64,000 nt of DNA from the NCBI RefSeq assembly GCF_003355155.1, contig NZ_CP031320.1, forward strand, positions 5,943,367 to 6,007,366. The letters run 5' to 3'. Shown in pieces: positions 20,306 to 28,200 of this stretch. The number at the start of each line of letters is the position of its first letter. The first letter of the stretch is position 1. The position numbers and the translations under genes were made by a program. Source of the stretch: Streptomyces armeniacus. GTDB lineage: Bacteria > Actinomycetota > Actinomycetes > Streptomycetales > Streptomycetaceae. Below the pieces are notes generated by a model. The model did no database searches. It was given only the letters and a program-made list of their open reading frames with translations, and was not told the origin of the DNA.

Positions 20306-20665
20306 CTACTTTCCGAAGCGGCGTCGTTTGGCTGCCTTGCTCCAGCCTTGGCGGGGAGGCTGTGTGGTGTGGGTGTCTGGGGGAACAGAATTGGGGTTTG
20401 GGCGCCGGAGGAGGGTGAGGCCTTCGTGGTCGATGGGGTGCCAGGCGTGGTCGTGGGTTTCGAAGGTGAATCCTTGTTCGTTGTCGGTCTGGTAGGCGAG
20501 AAGCGCGCGGCCTTGGCCTGAGTATTGGCGGACTTCGGCCCACAGAATTTCCCGTACGCGTGCTGAGGGTGATCCCAGGAATACGCCGGGGGAGAGTTCC
20601 AGGAGCCAGCGGGTAAGGAAGCCACGTAGGCCTGCGGGGCAGTTTGCCAGAATGATGACGGTCAC
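20306..20665 (-). CDS. cas2: CRISPR-associated endoribonuclease/adaptation protein Cas2e
   Basis: A 119-residue type I-E Cas2 that dimerises and bridges two Cas1 dimers in the spacer-integration complex. It starts MTVIILANCPAGLRGFLTRW, the I-E signature start, and contains PGVFLGSPSARVREILW and the aromatic-rich GFTFETHDHAWHP. The C-terminal tail (about 30 residues, Pro/Lys/Arg-rich) is longer than in E. coli Cas2. Its ATG overlaps the cas1 stop by four bases. It is the last gene before the leader. Confidence 0.95.
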   Translation of the reverse strand: MTVIILANCPAGLRGFLTRWLLELSPGVFLGSPSARVREILWAEVRQYSGQGRALLAYQTDNEQGFTFETHDHAWHPIDHEGLTLLRRPNPNSVPPDTHTTQPPRQGWSKAAKRRRFGK

Positions 20666-21609
20666 CAGATGGGTTCTTCCGCGTAGTTGCGCCCGCCTTC
20701 GATGTGGTGGTCTCCGTCGGTTTGCAGCGTCACGCGGTCATGTGTGTGGTTTGCGTCTGGTACTTCGTTGTGGTGGAGAAGGTTCTGGATATCGCGCACG
20801 CAACGATCAAGGAGCTTGGTCTTGTTGACACGGTCCCGTAGCGCTCTGCGGGTGCGGGTTGCCACGTCTTCTGTGCTATCGGCCGCGGCGTCGAATGCGG
20901 CGGGGATAGCGACGTCGGTCTTGTACAGGTCGGCGATGTCCAGGACGAAGGAGCGTTCGTGGCCGGAATGAACGAACCCCAGGGCTGGTGAACAGCCGAG
21001 GGCTGTGACTACGGCGTGGGCGATTCCGTACATGCACTGTGCGGCTGCCGTTACTCCCTGATTCGGGGCGTCTCCGGAGGAGAAGTCGCCCTGGTTGTAC
21101 TCACGGCGGCGCCAGGGCACGCCTGTACGGGCCGACTCGCGCCGGTAACACTCCTTGAGCCGGCGGCCTTCCATGCTGAGGAGTTCCTGACGGGTACGTC
21201 CGGCGGTGTCTTCTCCGGGGAATCGCAGCCGGTACATGGCTCGTGCGACCTCGAGCCTGGTGCGGCGGTTCGCCCAAGCAGTTGCTTGGGCCTCGGCCAG
21301 GGCCGACGAACGGGTGAGCGCGCGTCCGCCTGCGTAGTATCGCACTCCGTGTTCGCCTACCCAGGCGACTCCGGCTCCGCATTCACCGAGGACGGACATA
21401 GCCTGGTGGGTGACTCGAGTGCCCGGGCCGAGGAGCAGGGTGCCGATGGTGGCGGCGGGGATGTGGGTGATGCCGTCGGTGTCGGTTGCGGTGATGGCGT
21501 TGTCGTCGCGGTGTACGGCGCACCGCTCAAGGTAGATAAACGAAAGCCGGTCCCTAACTCGGGCGAGTTCGCGGGGTGATGAGGAGCCTCGCTGGCTAAC
21601 GGTGCCCAT
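20662..21609 (-). CDS. cas1: CRISPR-associated integrase Cas1 (type I-E)
   Basis: A 315-residue integrase that inserts spacers at the leader end with Cas2. Conserved features: LSFIYLERCAVHRDDNAI at the N-terminal beta-sandwich, the metal-binding Glu in LLSMEGRRLKECYRR, the His in LGFVHSGHERSFVLDIADLYK and Asp in the same stretch. The length and motifs are normal for I-E Cas1, so adaptation should be functional. It follows cas6e with only three bases between and overlaps cas2. Confidence 0.97.
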   Translation of the reverse strand: MGTVSQRGSSSPRELARVRDRLSFIYLERCAVHRDDNAITATDTDGITHIPAATIGTLLLGPGTRVTHQAMSVLGECGAGVAWVGEHGVRYYAGGRALTRSSALAEAQATAWANRRTRLEVARAMYRLRFPGEDTAGRTRQELLSMEGRRLKECYRRESARTGVPWRRREYNQGDFSSGDAPNQGVTAAAQCMYGIAHAVVTALGCSPALGFVHSGHERSFVLDIADLYKTDVAIPAAFDAAADSTEDVATRTRRALRDRVNKTKLLDRCVRDIQNLLHHNEVPDANHTHDRVTLQTDGDHHIEGGRNYAEEPIW

Positions 21610-21612
21610 GGC

Positions 21613-22347
21613 TCACCGCACTGGGGCGAGGGTCATCAGACCGCAGCCGTATGCCTTGGCTTTGCCGAGGCCGTGGGTGAGGGTCCGGCGGAGGGCATTG
21701 GCGTCCGTGATACGCAGTCGACCGTCAAAGGTGACGCGGACGAGGCGTACGTCGTTCCGTGAGCCCGCCTCCTCCCGCTTGCGGAATTGGAGCGGCAGGC
21801 GGTCGTGGACGATTACCTCGTGTTCATCGCCTGCTCCGTCGTCGTGGCCGGGGATCAACTGCCGGTCTGCGGGTTTGCGTAGGACTTCGAAGCCGGCTTG
21901 CTGTTGCCGTTGCAGCAGCCATCCCACCTGGTGTCGCCGGGTTACGTGCGCAGTGCGTTTCGTTGGGGAGTCCTTGGATGTACCTGATTTGCGGACGTGG
22001 TGGATTGGGTTTGCCGCAAGCCGGAAGCTCCAGGCGTCCCCTGTGGTGAGGGTTTCCAGGAACTCGTCATAGGCGAATGTGGTCCATCCCGGCTCCTCCA
22101 GGGTGGGCCAGCCGGCCTTCTCGGAGAGGTGAGTTAGGTCGGGGCGAACGGGGCTGACGATGAACAGATCGGCACGCCCTGATCCGGAGTGGTGGTCCAC
22201 TCGCCACAGGACCCGTGGCGCTTGGTCGTCCCGGGGCGGCGCGGCGGGGAAGGCCATATTGACTGCGCCGTGCAGGAAGTGGGGCGAGCCAAGGAGTCGA
22301 CGGGCCTCGGTGCGGGCGGTGTTGACGGGGAAGCGAGTCAGGTACAT
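21613..22347 (-). CDS. cas6e: CRISPR RNA endonuclease Cas6e
   Basis: The 244-residue RAMP protein that cuts the repeat hairpin in pre-crRNA and stays bound as a Cascade subunit. It starts MYLTRFPVN, with the catalytic-region RRLLGSPHFLHGAVN following; His residues near positions 23-27 correspond in position to the E. coli active-site His. The glycine-rich RAMP signature GLGKAKAYGCGLMTLAP is at the C-terminus. ATG at 22347 was chosen over the adjacent GTG at 22350; both overlap the cas5e stop. Confidence 0.95.
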   Translation of the reverse strand: MYLTRFPVNTARTEARRLLGSPHFLHGAVNMAFPAAPPRDDQAPRVLWRVDHHSGSGRADLFIVSPVRPDLTHLSEKAGWPTLEEPGWTTFAYDEFLETLTTGDAWSFRLAANPIHHVRKSGTSKDSPTKRTAHVTRRHQVGWLLQRQQQAGFEVLRKPADRQLIPGHDDGAGDEHEVIVHDRLPLQFRKREEAGSRNDVRLVRVTFDGRLRITDANALRRTLTHGLGKAKAYGCGLMTLAPVR

Positions 22348-23102
22348 CACGGGGTCCTAGGGGAGCGTTCTGCTGTATCACTCGTCGGTAGGTTGGCAGG
22401 GCGGAGCCCGACAGTCGGGTCGTGGCGGGGCGGTGGGGCGGTCCGGTCGGTGAGGAGGCCCCGGAGCTCGTACTGCCTGTGGCGCGGGTCGTAGCTGACC
22501 GGCGTGTCCCGCAGGGACAGGTGTGGGGTTTGGGCTGGTGGGCAGTCGAGGAGCAGGTCCAGTGAGGCTGTATCGGTCGAGGCGCCGTTGGTGCCTGCGG
22601 CGCGTTCCAACTGATCGAGGTACCAGGTGGATGCCTGCCACTGGGCGTTACGCAGGGCGTCTTCGAGGGAGCCGTTCAGCGGGTCACCCATCAGGATGGG
22701 GTGAGACGGCGGGCAGGAGCGCCGTCCGAGGTACGGGAGGAAACACGGGGCGCCCAGGGCTTGATGCAGGTGCTCGATGAGTTCCGTGTCGCCTTCGACT
22801 CCGGCGACGAACACGGCATCTGCAAGGTAGAAGCGTTCGGAGACTGGCATCGATTTGCCGGAATCGGCGTGGTGGGCAGTGTGGAAATCGCGAAGCCGTT
22901 GACCGGGCTGGTCGATCCGCACGCCGAATCGTAGTGCCGCCAGGTCGGAGAGGTCCGCGTCGCGCGGACGGCCTTGTGCGGCAGCCAGCAAGCCGAGTAC
23001 GCCGCTCTTGGTGGGTGCGTTCTCCGTACCGCGGCGGGCAAAGCGAGCTGCGGCCCCCCATGACTGGAGGGGCCCTGCGAGCCTCAGAAGGAGCACTGTC
23101 AT
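22347..23102 (-). CDS. cas5e: Cascade subunit Cas5e (CasD)
   Basis: A 251-residue subunit that caps the 5' handle of the crRNA in Cascade. It starts MTVLLLRLAGPLQSWGAAARF, the typical Cas5e start, then RGTENAPTKSGVLGLLAAAQG and FYLADAVFVAGVEGD. An in-frame upstream extension to 23222 was rejected because it overlaps cas7e; the ATG at 23102 overlaps the cas7e stop by four bases. The C-terminal 50 residues are Pro/Arg-rich. Confidence 0.95.
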   Translation of the reverse strand: MTVLLLRLAGPLQSWGAAARFARRGTENAPTKSGVLGLLAAAQGRPRDADLSDLAALRFGVRIDQPGQRLRDFHTAHHADSGKSMPVSERFYLADAVFVAGVEGDTELIEHLHQALGAPCFLPYLGRRSCPPSHPILMGDPLNGSLEDALRNAQWQASTWYLDQLERAAGTNGASTDTASLDLLLDCPPAQTPHLSLRDTPVSYDPRHRQYELRGLLTDRTAPPPRHDPTVGLRPANLPTSDTAERSPRTP

Positions 23103-24301
23103 GCGCCGGACTCCAGGTGTCGCGACACCGCCTCTCCGACGTCCCGCACCAGGGCATCCAAGGAGATTTCGGAACCGAGTGCTTCCAGCGCCTGTGTTTC
23201 CTCGCCGACGCGGAATACCCAACTGCGGTCCTTGGAGATCATTCCGTACTGCTTTTCCAGGTCGGGCACGTAGGACGCGAGGCGGTGGCAGGCTTCGCGT
23301 AGATATCCGCCCTCCGGGCCCTTGGCCACAGGCTTTTCGAAGGCCGCGACGAAGCTGATGGGCCAGCGGTCGCGTAGCTTCACAATCACGACAGAGGGAA
23401 GGGTGTGATTGCCGAACGTGTTGATCTTTCCGGTCGGGAGCGATGTGACGAACGTCTCCAGGAAGGCGCAGACGGCCCTTTTCACTGCGGCATTCGGCGA
23501 TTCGTTCTCCCGGAGTCCCGGACCAAGGTTGCGGCTCAACTGATCGACGTCCACAGCCGCATACCGATACAGTGTCGCAGAGTTAAAGTCGATCGTGCCG
23601 ATCATCCCGGCACCTGATTCCTCATCGGCACTGAGGTCGTCCACTGCCGTGTAGTAGTCGGACTCGATATCCGATTTGTGCACGCTGAGGGCGTGTGCGA
23701 CCTGCGTCGCCGCCTCGACGTTGAGGTCGGCCGAATCGGCGACCATGCGTCCGAAGAGTGCGATGTCCACCGAGTGCAGGGTGTCGACGGCCTCGCGGGC
23801 CCTGGTCTTGTTCTCCTTGGCCTTGAGGTGCTTTGTGAGAGTGTTCACGTCGCCGTCCGCGCCGCTGAATTCAACTGTGAGTTCGGCGAGCGCGTCCAAT
23901 TGCCTCCGGCTCAGGAACATCAGATACTTCGACTCCGGGCTAGGGGATCCCTCCTCGCCGCTCTTCTCTTTTCGCTTCGGTCCTTCGATAGCCGAGCCTG
24001 TGGCCACCTTCAGTATTTCGGCGGCCAGTTGCACGGCCCCCGGCTCCAGTGACTTCTTCTTCTTGATGATGTGCCCGGCCAGCGCCTCGGCCACCTTCTT
24101 GGTCCGGACGCCGAGTTCCTCGGGCGGAAGGATTTCATTGAAGGCTTCGCGGGTGGCGCGTTTCCATGCCTGGCTCGAGACACGTGCCCGCCGTACACCA
24201 CCGAAGTAAGCGGACTTCGGTGTGCCGGTGTCATCACGGTTCAGGTTGCTCGGCGGAACTGTTTGAAGAATGTGGATGTCGAGAATGGTGCGGGTTGCCA
24301 T
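23099..24301 (-). CDS. cas7e: Cascade backbone subunit Cas7e (CasC/Cse4)
   Basis: A 400-residue backbone protein; six copies normally line the crRNA. It starts MATRTILDIHILQTVPPSNL and has DDTGTPKSAYFGGVRRARVSSQAWKRA in two conserved parts, plus YRYAAVDVDQL and the INTFGNHTLPSVVIV segment. Length is slightly above E. coli CasC (363), with a charged insertion (GPKRKEKSGEEGSPSPESK) near residue 115. A gap of 95 bp separates it from cse2, the only sizeable gap inside the operon; I see no clear promoter in it. Confidence 0.96.
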   Translation of the reverse strand: MATRTILDIHILQTVPPSNLNRDDTGTPKSAYFGGVRRARVSSQAWKRATREAFNEILPPEELGVRTKKVAEALAGHIIKKKKSLEPGAVQLAAEILKVATGSAIEGPKRKEKSGEEGSPSPESKYLMFLSRRQLDALAELTVEFSGADGDVNTLTKHLKAKENKTRAREAVDTLHSVDIALFGRMVADSADLNVEAATQVAHALSVHKSDIESDYYTAVDDLSADEESGAGMIGTIDFNSATLYRYAAVDVDQLSRNLGPGLRENESPNAAVKRAVCAFLETFVTSLPTGKINTFGNHTLPSVVIVKLRDRWPISFVAAFEKPVAKGPEGGYLREACHRLASYVPDLEKQYGMISKDRSWVFRVGEETQALEALGSEISLDALVRDVGEAVSRHLESGA

Positions 24302-24396
24302 GAGTATCCGTTCTTGTTCGCTGCTGCCAGCGGTGGTTTAAGTCTGTGCCGTTGTTCGGCCTGCACCGGCGCTCATCGGAGAGTGAAGCAGGTCGG

Positions 24397-25260
24397 TTAG
24401 TCGTCTGCGTCGTCGGTCGTTATGTTCTGCTGGCTGCCGGCCGGAGGGGTCGGGGAGTCTTCCCCGGCCTCGGGTTCCGCGTCCTTTCGGTAGGAGCGGT
24501 GAAACTCGCGTCCCCAGGCGCGCCGGACATTTGCCTGGTGATTGTCGTCCTGCCAGAGGTAGAGCTGCTCCGCGAGCTGTCCGTAATCCAGGGGGATTCG
24601 CGAGGTGCGCAGCAGCAGCACGATTTCGCGCAGCCGACTGCTCAGGGTCTCGATGTCAGCTGAGACACCGATGCGGACGAAGCGTTTGCGGATGGTGGGC
24701 CTGACTTCCTCGACTGCTTCATCGCTCCGAGCGGTCGTGTCCGAGTTCCCTTCGACGTTCCCGTCACGGTCGTGGTCTGTCGTACCGGTCTTGCCGTGTG
24801 CCAGCCGCCGTACGGCGCGACCCAGGGGCCAGCCCGGCTTGTGCATGGATTCGTCGCGCAGGGCCTGTTGGTGCAGTGCCCAGAGGGTGACCGCGAGATG
24901 GACCGCCCTGTCCTCGCGCTCTTCGCGTTCTTCTTCTCGCGCTCTCTCGCGTGCGGACAGGTACCTTGGCGCCGCACGCCCTTCTTCCTGCTCCTCGCGT
25001 TGCTGGTCCCGGAGCGCCGTCAGTGTCGCCAGGTGGTCCAGGCCCCAACTCGACGGAGAACCGTGTGGATCCCGTCCTGCCTCGCGTCGTAGCCGGGCGA
25101 CGGTTGCGACGGCTGCGGGAGCGTCCCGGCGGTAGCCACCTTGCAAACGCGGGATCGTACGGAGGGTGGCCCGCCGAGGCAGGGACTGCTCCTCGGAGTG
25201 GCTCTCCTTGGGCCGGAGTGGACTCTCCCCGTCCCCGAGGTGCGGGGTGGCCGTGGTCAT
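24397..25260 (-). CDS. cse2: Cascade small subunit Cse2 (CasB), extended form
   Basis: The 287-residue small subunit that stabilises the non-target strand. The family core is recognisable at the C-terminus: VEEVRPTIRKRFVRIGVSA, LSSRLREIVLLLRTSRIPLDYGQLAEQLYLWQ, and REFHRSYRKD. It is much longer than E. coli CasB (160 residues). The additions are a polar N-terminus of about 50 residues, a Glu/Arg-rich helical stretch (SARERAREEEREEREDRAV), an acidic linker near residue 190 (DHDRDGNVEGNSDTTARSDE), and a polar tail. The start at 25260 overlaps the cas3-cas8e stop; the longer reading was rejected. Confidence 0.93.
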   Translation of the reverse strand: MTTATPHLGDGESPLRPKESHSEEQSLPRRATLRTIPRLQGGYRRDAPAAVATVARLRREAGRDPHGSPSSWGLDHLATLTALRDQQREEQEEGRAAPRYLSARERAREEEREEREDRAVHLAVTLWALHQQALRDESMHKPGWPLGRAVRRLAHGKTGTTDHDRDGNVEGNSDTTARSDEAVEEVRPTIRKRFVRIGVSADIETLSSRLREIVLLLRTSRIPLDYGQLAEQLYLWQDDNHQANVRRAWGREFHRSYRKDAEPEAGEDSPTPPAGSQQNITTDDADD

Positions 25261-28200
25261 GGTGTGTTCTCCGTAGGGTCGTTGCGAATGGCCACGTTGG
25301 TTGGCTGGTGGAGGACAGGGGACCCCGCGCGGTCGGGTTGTGACGTGGAGCCGAGGTCTTTGTTCAGTCGCTGCTTGAACCAACTGTCGGCGCGCCCGGC
25401 ATCCACAAGGCGCTTGCCGAGGCCCGGAACGTCCGCTATGCGTCCCTCGTCGGCCGCGGGGCCCGTGGAGTCCAGCAACTGGCGGCCCAGCCGCAGAACA
25501 TGACGCCGCACTGTTGACTGCCACTCCACCCGCGCTGTGGCCAGGTCGGGAAAGTTCAGCAGATCCTTCAGCCACGCACGGTAAGGGCCGTCCAGGGCGC
25601 CGAAGCCCAGCTCACGCGCGGCAGCTGTGGAGGGTTCCGGGTCTGTTCCGGCCGCTCGGGCGAGGTTGCCGGCAAGCTGACCCAGCGCGGCGACAGCCAG
25701 TTCCGCCGAGCTGACGGCGCCGACTGCCGCAGCACCGTACACAGGGTTCTTCTCATGCAACGTGATGACGGGCAGGACGACTGAGTCGTCCACGATCTCG
25801 TCCACGACGGACTGCTGAGTCCCGTAAAGCGCTCCGATCAGTCGCAATCGGACCAGCTTTCCCGGGGCGATCTCGCTGGAGATGATCACTTGCGTGAACC
25901 AGCTCGTAATGCCGGAACGCAGGGTGACGGGTGCCTCTCCCCGGCTCCCGGTGTCCGTCACTTCCTGCAGAGCAGGAAGAAGCGCGCCCAGCCCGCGCCA
26001 GGCGGCACGGCTCGGGTCGTGCCGACGCGGCATGTATACGGGGGCGCGACCCTGCTTCTTCTCCTGAACGGAGCTGCGGCGCCAGCCGGTCATCGGCTCC
26101 AGAGTCCACGGCGCGGGCATCGCGGGCGGATCACCATAACCCAGGACCACCCCGGTCACCACGCCCTCTTCCGTGTGGAGCCGGACCCTACGAGACTGCC
26201 AGGTGTAGAGGTCCCGCAGCCCGCAGGGATGCAGTCCACCGGAGTCCTGGCTGCGCTCTCGGGCGGTCAGCGGTTCCGTACGCCGCCACACGGGCAGATC
26301 CACGTCACCATCACCGCTGTCCCTCCTGGTATGCGCCTCCTCGAAGGGAATGAGGTTGAGCAGCAGCGTCTCGCGCAAAGTGGCGCCCTCCGCGAAGATC
26401 CCTCCAAGGTTTCCCAGCGAACCCACACCGAGCGGGTAGACCTTGCCCGCCTTGGATCGCCCCTCGTCACCGACCATCGCGGACTTGATGCCGGATGTGT
26501 CGTAGGCATGGGTGTGTACAAGCCACCGTGCGGCCTCCGCGTAGGACAGCCGGTCGACGCCAGGGCGACGCATAGTGAAGAAGCCATCACCGACCGGCAC
26601 GTCAGCGACGATACGGCTGAGCGGGGCTACCTCGCCCTTCGATGTGCGGAGCCCCGCAACTTGGTAGAACGGCCGCTCGCTGTGAAAGAGGTCGAAGCGC
26701 TCCCGGTGACGCTCCAGATAGTCCGCGACCACGGCGAAGGGATCAGGCGACAGCCACAGATCCTCCCAGTCCTCGATCTCGGCGGGTCCCTCTAACGCGT
26801 CGTACAGGACTGCGAGAAGGAGCCGCAGCAGTGCCATCTCCTGAGTGGGCAGATCTCCGACGAGCCGTCGTACGCCGTCGGCCTTGGCGAACAGGTCGAG
26901 CAGAGACATCTCCTCGGCCGTTCCGTCCGTGCACTGCACCGGCAGCCACGGCGCGGAAACCAAGTTGAACGACGGGTGCCCCGGCGAGGTGGGAGGCGCT
27001 GTGCTCACCACACCCCCTGGTACCGATTGCCCGTCCGTGGCCCTGTCAGCCCCATTCCCCGGCCCCTGCGGATCGGTCGTATCGCTTTCATTCTGATTCC
27101 CCAACTTCCCGGCCTGTGCGCGCGTTGACGCGCCCGTTGTGCTCCCCTGCACCCCTATCCCCTTTGCGAGGACATCGGGAGCACTCACCTTCAATCCGTC
27201 CTCGCGGGTGTAGGTGAGTTCGAAGCCTGACAGACGGGTCTGACAATTCGCGTCGAGCACGAGAAGCAGTTCCCCCGCCAGCCACGGGCACTCCTTTACC
27301 TGCCAGGCCGGCACCAGGAAACGCTCCAGTTCACCGATGGTGCGGTCGATCAACCAGTCCTTGCTGAAGCGTCCCGGCAGCGTCAACGCACTCGCGGCCA
27401 CGGCCTCGGCAGCACGTCTGCTCGGAGGGAAGTCGGTGGGCAACTCAAGGCCGCCGCGGCCGTCGTCCAACCAGGGAACGGTCGTCAACCGTCCGTCAGG
27501 CTGCCGCTGGATGACGAGGACCTCGACGGTCACCTCACTGTCCCGCACTTGAGCACGGCCCGCACGGTCGTCGTCGGCATCACCGGCGTGCGCCTCCAGC
27601 CACCCGTACACCGGCCGCCCCGGCCTCCGCACCGCGCCGAGCAGAAAGCTCTCCGCCTTCTCCTCCTTCCGGGCGAGCAGCGCCACATGCTCCGCCCGCG
27701 CCGCGTGAAGTTCCTCCTGCCACGCCTCCGGGCCGACGTTCTCCTCGCCGTAGGCGCTCTGCACCAGTGGGCTGATGTCCGCGGGGAGACGTAGCAATTC
27801 CCCGTTCAGATACGGATCGAGGGCGGCCAACGACCGCAGCAGCGTGAAGCGCCCCGGATACACTGCCTGCGAGCCGCTAACGGGCTGCGGAGGCGTAGAC
27901 CGCCAGTCAACGCCGGTCACCAGACAGAGCGCCCGGGACAGCGCCCCGGGGCGCCGCCGCGAGTGCCGGTGCAACCGACCCATCCGCTGAAGGACCAAGT
28001 CCACCGGAGCGAGATCCGTGACGAGAAGATCGAAATCGAGATCGAGGGACTGCTCCACCACCTGACTGCTCACCACCACATGCCGGTGCGGTCGGTGATC
28101 AATCCCGGGACCGAACCGCCGCAGCAGGTCAGTGTCGTTCGCGGCCCGGTCGGCGGCCAGGAAGCGTGAATGGGCCACCGTCACAGAATCGTGCCCGAGC

